A stretch of 64,000 bases of DNA. Source: Planctomycetota bacterium. Lineage in GTDB: Bacteria; Planctomycetota; Planctomycetia; Gemmatales; HRBIN36. A model generated the notes under the pieces. It saw only the letters and a program-made list of their open reading frames with translations. It was not told where the DNA came from and did no database searches. Each line of letters begins with the position of its first letter. The first letter of the stretch is position 1. The position numbers were made by a program, and so were the translations under genes. This document shows positions 43,362 through 51,271 of this stretch, piece after piece. Location: the NCBI GenBank assembly GCA_014584395.1, contig JACTMY010000004.1, positions 1 through 64,000 on the forward strand, written 5' to 3'.

Positions 43362-44516
43362 ATGGGATCGGTCCCTCTTCGTTCCTTGATTCTGGTTGCC
43401 TTGATGGCTGTTGGCCTACTGCCGTTGGCCTCCCTGTCGTCTATTTCGCTGGCCGATGTGCCCATCAAGCCAGACGAAGCCGTGATCCAATGCCTGCAAC
43501 CGATCTTGGAAAAGCATCAGGTGCCCGGCCTGGTCGGGGCGATCATCCAGGGCGATCGGGTCGTTGCCATCGGCGCGGTCGGCGTTCGCAAACAGGGCGA
43601 CTCCAACCCCATCACCATTCATGATCAGATGCACATCGGCTCCTGCACCAAGGCGATGACGGCCACGCTCCTGGGCTTGATGGTCCAGGAAGGGAAATTG
43701 CAATGGAGTTCGACGCTGGCTGAATTGTTTCCCAAGCATGCGAGTCTCATGCATGCCGACTATCGAACCGTCACCTTGGAGCAGTTGTTGACCCATCGAG
43801 CCGGCCTGCCCGCCAATACGGACTGGTGGCGGCTGGGCGCCGATCGGCCCACCAACTTGCAGCGGGAAACGCTCCTCAAAAACGTTCTGAAAGATGCTCC
43901 CAAGCATCCGCCCGGCAGCCGATTTGAATATTCCAATGTGGGGTACGCCCTAGCTGGCCACGTCGCCGAGGTGCTAGCCGGCAAGAGCTGGGAAGCGTTG
44001 ATGAAGGAAAGGCTCTTCCAACCGCTCGGCATGAGCAGCGCGGGTTTCGGACCGCCGGGCGGCAAGGGCAAGCTCGATCAGCCATGGGGCCATCTGCTCC
44101 GCGGGGACAAGCTCACGCCCCAACAGCATGACAATGCCCCCGCCCTCGGTCCCGCCGGCACGGCTCACACGTCGTTGATCGATTGGGCCAAATTCTGCGC
44201 CGTGCATCTGGGAGCCAGCCAAGGTCCGTCCGCTTTGCTCAAGCCCGAGTTGCTGCAACAGATGCACACGCCGCCCCAGGGACAAAAATATGCCATGGGT
44301 TGGAACGTCGTTGACCGCTCCTGGGCCGGGGGACAAGCCCTCAACCACGCTGGCTCCAACACGATGTGGTACGCCGTTGCCTGGCTCGCTCCAAAACGCC
44401 GCTTCGGCGTCCTGGTCGTGACCAACCAGGGGGGCGAACCCGCCACGAAAGCCTGCGACGCCGCCTCCGCCTCCCTCATCGATCACTACGAAAAGGCCAT
44501 GGGCAAAAAGCAGTGA
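43362..44516 (+). CDS. Class C beta-lactamase-like serine hydrolase
   Basis: Encodes 384 residues from the ATG at 43362, preceded by GGAGAC. Residues 1-31 form a signal peptide (LRSLILVALMAVGLLPLASLS). The Beta-lactamase (PF00144-type) fold shows SxxK at Ser94-Cys-Thr-Lys97 (HIGSCTKAMTATLLG), YxN at Tyr190-Ser-Asn192 (FEYSNVGYALAGH) and HxG in NHAGSNTMWYAV near 325. All catalytic motifs of this serine hydrolase/esterase family are present; many members are esterases or peptidases rather than lactamases. It follows rtcB by 42 bases but is probably independent in function. Confidence 0.93.
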   Translation: MGSVPLRSLILVALMAVGLLPLASLSSISLADVPIKPDEAVIQCLQPILEKHQVPGLVGAIIQGDRVVAIGAVGVRKQGDSNPITIHDQMHIGSCTKAMTATLLGLMVQEGKLQWSSTLAELFPKHASLMHADYRTVTLEQLLTHRAGLPANTDWWRLGADRPTNLQRETLLKNVLKDAPKHPPGSRFEYSNVGYALAGHVAEVLAGKSWEALMKERLFQPLGMSSAGFGPPGGKGKLDQPWGHLLRGDKLTPQQHDNAPALGPAGTAHTSLIDWAKFCAVHLGASQGPSALLKPELLQQMHTPPQGQKYAMGWNVVDRSWAGGQALNHAGSNTMWYAVAWLAPKRRFGVLVVTNQGGEPATKACDAASASLIDHYEKAMGKKQ

Positions 44517-44903
44517 AGCAACCGATCCTTATGCAGCATGCCCCAAGCGCGGACGCGGTGTGCAGCGCGCCTCGGATACCCCCGCCCCAGATCGGCCCCC
44601 CAAGCACTCTACTCGCACTCCGTGCCGACGCCACCCCAACACCGTTTGATGACCATGGAAGCTTACTCGGGGCGCTGTCGCAACCCCGCTTGCCAATTTC
44701 GGCAGGGTGCGTTGAGTGCAGCGAAACGCACTGTGAATTCGTTTGCTTCAGCCAACATACCTAACTAAATTGCATTGGTTGAGGATGCGGATTGGGGTCA
44801 TCCGTTCGCTCCGCGACGCTGCTCTATCGCGCACGGTTCGGCGGGGAGGGGAATTCATGCCCCCCAAAAAAGCCGGTAAAGAACAACCAATGGGGGATTG
44901 TTC
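44517..44903. other. Non-coding stretch at the edge of a cassette-like region
   Basis: About 390 bases with no convincing gene; open frames here lack coding character. It contains a REP-like palindrome at 44707-44731 (listed separately) and GTTCGGCGG at 44836-44844, the same sequence that ends the attC-like repeat at 46326. Sequence style (many CCGC, CGAAACGC, GTTCGC words) differs from the housekeeping segments. Confidence 0.55.
44707..44731. repeat. REP-like palindrome
   Basis: GTGCGTT (44707-44713) pairs exactly with AACGCAC (44725-44731) around an 11-base loop. The GGGTGCGTT...AACGCAC word is a common type of dispersed intergenic palindrome in many bacteria. Only one copy was seen in this window. 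Confidence 0.5.
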
Positions 44904-46199
44904 ATGCAAATCATTTGTTCGCAAGTGTCGTGCCTGATGTTCGTTGCTTGTGTTCTAGTTGGGATGGGGAGTACGAGACTTTCAGTCCAGGAGATATCGA
45001 CCGACTGGCCGCAGTTTCGGGGTTTCGGAGGGCAAGGTGTCAGTGATGTCAAGGGGCTACCGGTGGCTTGGAATGGGAAAGAGAACGTCATTTGGAAGAC
45101 CGAGTTGCCTGGTCCCGGCACGTCAAGCCCGATCATCGTCGGTTCACGAATCTTCCTTACTTGCTACAGCGGCTACAACGTGCCGCAACAGCCGCGCGGC
45201 GATATGGACAAGCTCAAGCTGCACGTGGTCTGCCTGAACTGTGACAGCGGCAAGATTCAGTGGAACCAAGAGGTCGCACCTAAATTGCCGGAACAAGCGA
45301 CGATCCGGGAAGAGCATGGCTACGCCACAAGTACGCCGGTAGCGGATGGCGAACGACTTTATGTCTTTTTCGGCAAGTCAGGTGTATACGCCTTTGATTT
45401 CACGGGCAAGCGACTCTGGCAGGCCGACGTGGGCGCGGGACTGAACGGCTGGGGTTCCGCTGCGTCGCCCATTCTGCACGGTGATTTGGTTATCGTGAAC
45501 GCCAGCGTGGAGAGCGAAGAACTCGTCGCGTTGGACAAAATGACCGGCAAGGAAATATGGCGTGCCAAAGGCATCAAAGAGTCGTGGAATACGCCGCTGA
45601 TCGTGACAAATCAGGACGGCAAGGAGGAATTGGTCGTTGCTGTCTTTGGCAAGATTCTTGGCATATGCCCCGCCACCGGCGAGCAACTATGGAGTTGCGA
45701 AACCGACATCGGCTGGTACATGGTGCCGAGCCTGGTCGCCCACGATGGGATCGTGTATTGCATCGGTGGGCGTTCCGGCGGCTCCTTGGCCGTCCGCACC
45801 GGGGGCAAGGGAGATGTTACGAAAACGCATCGCCTCTGGACCGGCAAGAAGGGTTCGAACGTGTCATCGCCGGTGTTCCACGACGGACATATCTACTGGA
45901 TGCACGATAACCTCGGCATCGCCTACTGTGCGGAGGCCAAGTCTGGGAAGATCTGCTATGAAGAGCGGGTTGAGGGCGGCGTGGGCCAAGTTTACGCTTC
46001 GCCGGTCTTAGCCGACGGCAAGTTGTACTATGTCTCGCGAGTCGGCCGCACCTTTATCTTGGCAGCCAGCCCCAAGTACGAGCGACTGGCCGTGAACGAC
46101 CTAAGCGACGGCAGCACGTTCAATGCCAGCCCCGCGATCTCGAAGAACCGGCTTTATCTCCGATCGAATCGTTTTCTGTATTGTGTGGGTCGTCATTGA
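44904..46199 (+). CDS. Secreted PQQ-like beta-propeller repeat protein
   Basis: Encodes 431 residues from the ATG at 44904, with GGGGGA 6 bases upstream. Residues 1-22 form a signal peptide (SCLMFVACVLVGMG). The rest is a beta-propeller with quinoprotein-like blades: WPQFRGFGGQGVSDVKGLPVAW, GYATSTPVADGERLYVFFGKSGVYAFDFTGKRLWQADVG near 145, ASPILHGDLVIVNAS near 185 and repeated ALDKMTGKEIW-type blades. Members of this family outside true alcohol dehydrogenases often lack the PQQ-binding residues; none can be pointed to here. It lies between GTTCGGCGG words and could be the cargo of a cassette. Function unknown. Confidence 0.88.
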   Translation: MQIICSQVSCLMFVACVLVGMGSTRLSVQEISTDWPQFRGFGGQGVSDVKGLPVAWNGKENVIWKTELPGPGTSSPIIVGSRIFLTCYSGYNVPQQPRGDMDKLKLHVVCLNCDSGKIQWNQEVAPKLPEQATIREEHGYATSTPVADGERLYVFFGKSGVYAFDFTGKRLWQADVGAGLNGWGSAASPILHGDLVIVNASVESEELVALDKMTGKEIWRAKGIKESWNTPLIVTNQDGKEELVVAVFGKILGICPATGEQLWSCETDIGWYMVPSLVAHDGIVYCIGGRSGGSLAVRTGGKGDVTKTHRLWTGKKGSNVSSPVFHDGHIYWMHDNLGIAYCAEAKSGKICYEERVEGGVGQVYASPVLADGKLYYVSRVGRTFILAASPKYERLAVNDLSDGSTFNASPAISKNRLYLRSNRFLYCVGRH

Positions 46200-46231
46200 A
46201 GGAAGGAAAAGTGTTTGGGATTCGTTGTCAA

Positions 46232-46336
46232 TGCCGCCGAACCAGGTGCTGCAGCCGACGGCGGGGGCAGGTAGAATTCCTTGGGTTCGTAGCTCACTCG
46301 GCGGCCTCGGCAGGTGAGCTGGGTCGTTCGGCGGCA
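46232..46336 (+). repeat. attC-like palindromic repeat after the PQQ gene
   Basis: TGCCGCCGAAC (46232-46242) and GTTCGGCGGCA (46326-46336) are perfect 11-bp reverse complements 105 bases apart end to end. Weaker internal pairing follows (CAG...CCGA with TCGG...CTG, with unpaired bases). This is the overall layout of integron attC recombination sites and of dispersed Gemmata repeats of the GCCGAAC...GTTCGGC type. It begins 33 bases past the PQQ gene and ends 15 bases before a DUF1905 gene. The consensus core RYYYAAC is not matched exactly, so the call is tentative. Confidence 0.5.
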
Positions 46337-46351
46337 GTGGAGGACGAAACC

Positions 46352-46618
46352 ATGAAGTTCAAGACGAAGGTTATACGGGGCGGTGAAGGAGATGCGTGGA
46401 TGTTGGTGATGGTTCCGAGCAGGGTCACTAAAGCGCTTGGCTCGCTTGGCCGGATATCAGTGGTTGGGGAGGTGAATGGCTTCCCCATCAAGACCTCTAT
46501 CTTTCCGAACGGGGACGGAACCCACCACATGATGTTCAACAAGGTGATGCAGAAAGGCGCTAAGGCGACTGCGGGCGACACGGTTGAAGTGGAGCTTGAG
46601 CGGGCTCCTGGAAAATGA
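46352..46618 (+). CDS. DUF1905 protein
   Basis: Encodes 88 residues from the ATG at 46352, with GGAGGA 7 bases upstream. The sequence (MKFKTKVIRGGEGDAWMLVMVPS, VVGEVNGFPIKTSIFPNGDGTHHMMFNKVMQKGAKATAGDTVEVELERA) is a clean DUF1905 domain, a small beta-barrel often found in integron gene cassettes and beside YdeI/OmpD-associated domains. Its activity is unknown. It starts right after the attC-like repeat and ends 8 bases before an attC-left-half-like sequence, so it fits the layout of a mobile cassette. Confidence 0.85.
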   Translation: MKFKTKVIRGGEGDAWMLVMVPSRVTKALGSLGRISVVGEVNGFPIKTSIFPNGDGTHHMMFNKVMQKGAKATAGDTVEVELERAPGK

Positions 46619-46625
46619 CTTGCTG

Positions 46626-46655
46626 ACGCCCAACAACCGGTTGCAGCGGACGGTC
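46626..46655 (+). repeat. Possible left half of an attC site
   Basis: GCCCAAC (46628-46634) matches the attC core RYYYAAC and is followed by AACCGGTTGCAGCGGACGGT, a word typical of the left half of many attC sites. It starts 8 bases after the DUF1905 stop. No matching GTTRRRY half was found downstream before the next gene, so the site is broken or only a relic. Confidence 0.4.
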
Positions 46656-46658
46656 CCG

Positions 46659-47135
46659 GTGCCCGGCCCGCACTTCGTATGCCTGCTGGCGTGGGACGCC
46701 CGCGGGGCTACCGACGCCGAGCTGGCGGCGCTGGCCGGCCGGTTGCTCCGGGCCGGGTGCGCCTACGCGGTATGCTGGGGGCCGGACTGCGAGCGGGTCC
46801 ACGACGCCTTCGACCTGGCCGACCTAGACTGGCGGCCGGACGGCCCGTGGGCCATAACCACCTGGCACGCCCGCGACCCGCTGGCCGAGGCCATCTGGTT
46901 GGCCCTGTTCGTGGCCTGGCCGGACGCGGCGTTCGAGGATAGTTGCGGGTCGGTGGTCGGGGTGTCGGTTGGTTCGCCAGCGTGGGCAGCCGAGCTCCGC
47001 GCAGCGTTCGCGGACCCCGGCAAGGTTAGCACCCAGGACATGGGTAGCGCCGGCGCGCCGAACCTGTTTATGGCCTCCCTTCGCAAGAGGCGTGGAGGAA
47101 GCGGGGAGCCCCCAAGGCCCCTGAAGGAGGTTTGA
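46659..47135 (+). CDS. Uncharacterised cassette-type protein
   Basis: Encodes 158 residues from a GTG at 46659, where the recognisable part (PGPHFVCLLAWDARGATDAELAALAGRLL) begins; a longer frame from 46584 overlaps the DUF1905 gene and the repeat. The segments YAVCWGPDCERVHDAFD near 48 and AITTWHARDPLAEAIWLALFVAWPDAAF near 70 look like a conserved family found in planctomycetes, for which I can name no function. No clear ribosome site precedes it. GC-rich and placed between cassette-like features, it may be foreign. Confidence 0.55.
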   Translation: MPGPHFVCLLAWDARGATDAELAALAGRLLRAGCAYAVCWGPDCERVHDAFDLADLDWRPDGPWAITTWHARDPLAEAIWLALFVAWPDAAFEDSCGSVVGVSVGSPAWAAELRAAFADPGKVSTQDMGSAGAPNLFMASLRKRRGGSGEPPRPLKEV

Positions 47136-47569
47136 AGAGTCACGAGCCTGGTGATGGCGCCCGACACGCCGGAGCGGTACACTGGCCGGTCCATGTCCTC
47201 TGCTCCTACAGCCCACCGACACGGGATCTGAAGCCGTCCGCAGACCAGCACAGGGCGACCCACTACCGCGGAGTGGTGGATGCCGATTGGCAGCCGATGC
47301 CTGATGAGGGGACGATGTACGTGACCAACCCCTTCAAGCGGGGCGGGCTGGCAGCGGCATTCGTCGTCCGGCGGGTCACCGCTGTTACCCCCGTCATTCC
47401 GCCGAGCGGAGTGAGCTGGTTCTCCCGGTCCGAGGGCAAGTGTCGGGACGACGCGCTGCCAATCTGGGGCGAGTTCCTGATTCGCCGTGGGAGCGGTGCC
47501 CGCCTACGGACGGTGGCCGTCGTGCTGGAGTTGCAGCCCCCGTATTTTGCTGTCCTCAAGCACAGGTGA
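47132..47569 (+). CDS. Hypothetical protein, uncertain start
   Basis: An open frame of 145 codons begins with TTG at 47132, overlapping the previous stop. A GGAGG lies only one base before this TTG, so the real start may be further in, for example an ATG in the run MPDEGTMYVTNPF near 47297. Residues from there (GGLAAAFVVRRVTAVTPVIPPSGVSWFSRSEGKCRDDALPIWGEFLIRRGSG) look protein-like, but I recognise no family. Confidence 0.35.
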   Translation: MKSHEPGDGARHAGAVHWPVHVLCSYSPPTRDLKPSADQHRATHYRGVVDADWQPMPDEGTMYVTNPFKRGGLAAAFVVRRVTAVTPVIPPSGVSWFSRSEGKCRDDALPIWGEFLIRRGSGARLRTVAVVLELQPPYFAVLKHR

Positions 47570-47803
47570 TTGCGCCGAACATGCACGGTAGCGAACGGCG
47601 GGACTGCACGTAGGCTTTCTGGGACGTGGTAGCTCACTGGTGTGGGCCGCGTCAAGACAACACCCCGAACGGCCCTGACAGGGCTGCTGCACCTATTCCC
47701 GCGAAGTCTGACGATTTTGGCAATCCTTAGCTCACTTGATGCCGTCGTATGGGTGAAGGCGTCCATCGGCGGGAAGTTCCTCGTTTCGGACTAGGGGTTT
47801 ACC
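47570..47803. other. Non-coding stretch with repeated words
   Basis: No gene is evident. The word TAGCTCACT occurs at 47630-47638 and 47728-47736, and once more inside the attC-like repeat (46290-46298). A GCGCCGAAC word near 47574 resembles the left end of that repeat, with no matching right end. This supports decayed cassette material, but weakly. Confidence 0.4.
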
Positions 47804-48256
47804 ATGACTCGACACTTGATGCTCTGCACCACCGCGCTGGTTATTTGCGGCATCCTCGGCCTGATGGTGGGTAAAGTTTTGGCCGAGGACAAAACGGTGA
47901 ATTACCAGAAGGAATGGAAGGGCGGCACCAACGAGGCGAAGGACAACGATGCGTGGCGACATGCTCCAGATGATAACGTCATCGCCGACCCCAAGGCCTG
48001 GGCAAAGCTGTGGAAGGCCTGGCGGTTCGACAAGGAACTGCCCAAAGTGGATTTCGAGAAGGAACTCATCCTCGTCGTTGCCAGCGAGGGTCCGAACCCC
48101 ATCCGCAACGACAAGCTAACTCTGAACGCGACGGGCAACCTCCAGTTCGACTGGAGCCACACCGATAAATTGGGGCCCGGCTACCGATACCTGATCCTGC
48201 GCGTCAGCCGCGATGGGGTCAAGACCGTAAACGGCACAGCCATTCCCAAGGAATAG
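47804..48256 (+). CDS. Small secreted protein of unknown function
   Basis: Encodes 150 residues from the ATG at 47804. Residues 1-27 form a signal peptide (LMLCTTALVICGILGLMVGKVLA). The mature protein is short, beta-rich and Lys/Asp-rich, with PDDNVIADPKAWAKLWKAWRFDKELPKVDFEKELILVVASEGPNPIRNDKL; this pattern recurs in secreted proteins of planctomycetes without a known role. Only one Cys occurs, in the signal peptide. It follows the cassette-like region and is followed by non-coding sequence. Confidence 0.75.
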   Translation: MTRHLMLCTTALVICGILGLMVGKVLAEDKTVNYQKEWKGGTNEAKDNDAWRHAPDDNVIADPKAWAKLWKAWRFDKELPKVDFEKELILVVASEGPNPIRNDKLTLNATGNLQFDWSHTDKLGPGYRYLILRVSRDGVKTVNGTAIPKE

Positions 48257-48510
48257 GGGGTAACCCGGATCATCACCGCAGCCGCCGCTGGCCTTCCGTG
48301 ATCAAAGGGCAAGGCGGTTCGAATGGAGCGCAAGTCCCGAGCGCGGGGTGAACGCGGCACTGCGAGCCGGCGCTCGGTTTCCTGACCGCGCCGGTGCCCT
48401 TCAAGTGGTCGCTCGAGACATGTCCCGCGTCGCTGTCTTGTCGCCGGGGAGGGGAGTTTCTAGGATATCGTTTCCATAAAAAATCACTCTCCGCCATGGC
48501 CGAGGTGCTT

Positions 48511-48801
48511 ATGTCCATCGATAAAAGCCTGAAGCGCAAGTCAGCGATCGTCCGCCAACGGAGCGTCCTCAATCGCGAGGAACGCATCAAGCAACTGCAA
48601 TCCGAGGAGCGTTGGCAGGAAGGTCGAAGCCCGTTTGGCCTGCCCAAGGTGAAAGTCGTGAAGATTGTCCTGAAGAAGGCGAAGAAGGCCAAGACCGAGG
48701 AAGCGGCTGAAGGGGCCGCCGGTTCCGCCGCGGGCGAAACCAAGTCCGCTGCTGCCGGCAAGGCTGCCGCTCCTGCCAAGGAAGCCGCCAAGAAGAAGTA
48801 A
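48511..48801 (+). CDS. Small basic protein, TIGR04137 family
   Basis: Encodes 96 residues from the ATG at 48511; a longer frame to 48394 lacks coding character. The N-terminal 60 residues (MSIDKSLKRKSAIVRQRSVLNREERIKQLQSEERWQEG, then SPFGLPKVKVVKI) match the TIGR04137 small basic protein, found in Planctomycetes, Verrucomicrobia and Chlamydiae and proposed to act with the ribosome or rRNA. The last ~30 residues are an Ala/Lys/Glu-rich tail that other members may lack. A strong terminator follows. It is a phylum marker for this window. Confidence 0.9.
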   Translation: MSIDKSLKRKSAIVRQRSVLNREERIKQLQSEERWQEGRSPFGLPKVKVVKIVLKKAKKAKTEEAAEGAAGSAAGETKSAAAGKAAAPAKEAAKKK

Positions 48802-48835
48802 CGGCTTCCCTTTCCATCGCATCGAACCGCATGCC

Positions 48836-48864
48836 ACCCGGCCTGATATCAGGTCGGGTTTTTT
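48836..48864 (+). terminator. Intrinsic terminator of the TIGR04137 gene
   Basis: ACCCGGCCTGA (48836-48846) pairs with TCAGGTCGGGT (48849-48859) with one G/T pair, followed by TTTTTT at 48859-48864. It is 35 bases past the stop and separates the gene from the convergent speA. Confidence 0.9.
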
Positions 48865-48903
48865 CGTCCTCGTTCGGCTTTTCGGACGTGGAAACGCGGA
48901 CCG

Positions 48904-50823
48904 TCAGCGGGATTCCACGTCTTCCAGGTAGGTGTAGCCATCCATGCCTTCCTCATAGAACTTGAGGAAGAGCCGCGACTCCTCGGGGGAGATTTTGCCG
49001 AGCTTGACGGCCTTCTCCACGTCCCTTCGCATGCGGGTGATGAGATGCTCGGCGGAATACTGCACGTAGCTGAGCACTTTCGTGACATTATCGCCCTTGA
49101 TGACGGCGTCGATGCTGGGGGTGCCATCGTCCTCCATGCTGACGTGGACGGCGTTGGTGTCGCCCAGAAGGTTGTGCAAGTCGCCGAGGATTTCCTGATA
49201 GGCGCCGAGGAGGAAGCCGCCCAGGTAATAGGGTTCGCCGTTGAAGGGATGGAGTTCGAGAACGTTCTTGACGTCGCGGAGATCGATGAATTGATCGATC
49301 TTGCCATCGGAGTCGCAGGTGATGTCGCCGAGGATGCCGCGGCGGGTCGGGGCTTCCCGCAGCCGATGGATCGGCATGACGGGGAAGAGCTGCTTGATGG
49401 CCCAGGCGTCGGGCATGGATTGAAAGACGGAGAAATTGCAGAAATAGGTGTCGGAGATGGAGGCTTGCAGCCCCTGCAGTTCCTCGGGGACGTAATCGAT
49501 TTCCTTGAGGAGCCTGAGGATTTTGCTGCAAATGGCCCAGAAGAGCTTTTCGGACAAGGCCCGCATGGCCAGGCTCATATGGCCCAGGAGGAACATGGTC
49601 ATGACCACTTCCACGGCCTGGGTCGCGTCATGGTAGCTTTCGAGCAGATTTTTCTTGGAGATGTCGCGGTAGATGCCGAATAACTCGGCGATCGGCTGCG
49701 GCGGATCCTCGGGCAGCTCCGTGGGAACCTGGAAATGATCGAACGTGGACACGCCCAGCACGTCGAAGACCAGGACGCTGTGATAGGCGACCATGCCGCG
49801 GCCCGATTCGGTGATGATCGTGGGATGGGCGACTTCCGCCTCGTCGCAGACGCCCTTGACGCGGAAGACGACGTCGTTGGCGTACTCCTGGAGCGTGTAA
49901 TTGATGGAGGATTCGAAGTCGGTTTGCGAGCCGTCGTAGTCGATGCCCAGACCGCCGCCGACGTCGAGGTACTTCATGCCGGCGCCCAAACGGGCCAGTT
50001 CGACGTAGACCCTGGAAGCTTCGGTGAGGGCGGCCTTGATGTTGCGAATGTTGGTGATTTGACTGCCCAGGTGGAAGTGGAGAAGCTGCAGGCAGTCGGC
50101 CATGTCGTGGTTCTTGAGGTATTCGACGGCGGCAAGGATTTCGGTGATGGTCAGCCCGAACTTGGAGCGGTAGCCCGCGGAGGATTTCCACCGCCCGGCG
50201 CCGCGCGCTGCCAACTTGGCCCGCACACCGATGGCCGGGCGGACGCCGACTTCCTTTGCGTATTTCACGATTGAGTGGAGTTCGGTGAACTTCTCGACCA
50301 CGGGGATGATGTTCTTGCCGATCTTCCGCGCCAGCATGCACATTTTGATGAACTCATCATCCTTGAACCCGTTGCAGATGATCGGCGTCTCCAGGGCGCC
50401 TTCGGTCATCGCCAGCACGGCGAGCAGTTCGGGCTTGGAGCCGGCCTCGATGCCGAAATGGAGCGGCCGGCCGAAGTCGAGGATTTCCTCGACGACGTGC
50501 CGCTGCTGATTGACCTTGATGGGATAAACGCAGCAATAGCCGCCGTTGTATTGGTATTCCGTCATGGCCTGCTGAAAGGCTTGATGGATGTCGGCGATGC
50601 GCTGCCGCAGGATGTCGGTGAAGCGGAGCAAGACCGGCGGGTTGATGCCGCGGACGACCAGTTGGTCGATCAGTTCCTTGAGATCGATGCCGATCTGATC
50701 ATGGCGCGTCGGTTGGACGGTGACGTGTCCCTTTTCGTTGATGGAAAAGAAGCCCTTGCCCCAAGCTGTGATGCCGTAGGTTTCCTTGGCATCCTGGATC
50801 GACCACTTGTCCATGATTTCCAT
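48904..50823 (-). CDS. speA: Biosynthetic arginine decarboxylase
   Basis: Encodes 639 residues, the usual length. The PLP enzyme turns arginine into agmatine, the first step to putrescine and other polyamines. Key features: VYPIKVNQQRHVVEEI with PLP-Lys103, GIEAGSKPELLA near 130, DVGGGLGIDYDGSQ near 290 and the glutamate-rich GRGMVAYHSVLVFDVLG near 345. The end (GMDGYTYLEDVESR) fits. The start at 50823 (or the ATG at 50814) has only a weak ribosome site. It is transcribed on its own, divergent to the YXWGXW gene. Confidence 0.96.
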   Translation of the reverse strand: MEIMDKWSIQDAKETYGITAWGKGFFSINEKGHVTVQPTRHDQIGIDLKELIDQLVVRGINPPVLLRFTDILRQRIADIHQAFQQAMTEYQYNGGYCCVYPIKVNQQRHVVEEILDFGRPLHFGIEAGSKPELLAVLAMTEGALETPIICNGFKDDEFIKMCMLARKIGKNIIPVVEKFTELHSIVKYAKEVGVRPAIGVRAKLAARGAGRWKSSAGYRSKFGLTITEILAAVEYLKNHDMADCLQLLHFHLGSQITNIRNIKAALTEASRVYVELARLGAGMKYLDVGGGLGIDYDGSQTDFESSINYTLQEYANDVVFRVKGVCDEAEVAHPTIITESGRGMVAYHSVLVFDVLGVSTFDHFQVPTELPEDPPQPIAELFGIYRDISKKNLLESYHDATQAVEVVMTMFLLGHMSLAMRALSEKLFWAICSKILRLLKEIDYVPEELQGLQASISDTYFCNFSVFQSMPDAWAIKQLFPVMPIHRLREAPTRRGILGDITCDSDGKIDQFIDLRDVKNVLELHPFNGEPYYLGGFLLGAYQEILGDLHNLLGDTNAVHVSMEDDGTPSIDAVIKGDNVTKVLSYVQYSAEHLITRMRRDVEKAVKLGKISPEESRLFLKFYEEGMDGYTYLEDVESR

Positions 50824-51271
50824 CAGGGTTGGGTATCCTTCATCGAAAGAGCGTCACGAGCGAGAACCTGGCCGTTTGCCGCGGTTGAAGATGCCGGGGA
50901 TAGGAAGCGCTCCCTGCATCGCGATGGACTCACAAGGAGCCGGGAAGGCGTGCTGGACATCGGCATAGGCGGCCAAGGCAGCGGACGTTGCCAACGAAAC
51001 GATATATTCAATTATGAAAGCCAACGCCACAAGTCAAGCCAACCGCGAAAACTTCACGGCCGTCGGGCAAGTTTATTTTCGCGCCGCGTTCTAAGGAAAG
51101 ACAAGGGTGAAGGCTCGCGCTCACATTTACCTCCTTCCCTTTTATACCGGATCGACGTCGAAAAGAAGCGATGGCAGCCTGCTTTTTACAGCTTTTTTCC
51201 CGGCATGGATGGCTAAAATAGTAATGGATTCCTCTCCACGCATCGTGGATCTCATCTTTGAGGAGATAGCC
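50824..51271. other. Divergent region upstream of speA and the YXWGXW gene
   Basis: About 450 bases with no convincing gene. An AT-rich stretch GATATATTCAATTATG lies near 51002 and may be part of a promoter. An open frame from 51107 to the YXWGXW gene lacks coding character before the ribosome site AGGAGA at 51261-51266. Confidence 0.45.

Noticed and set aside
44538..44768. Small open frames between the serine hydrolase and PQQ genes
   Set aside because: Low-quality residue mix, no ribosome site, and the frame spans a REP-like palindrome.
48394..48510. Longer TIGR04137 frame from 48394
   Set aside because: The family starts at MSIDKSLKRK (48511); the upstream 39 codons resemble intergenic sequence.
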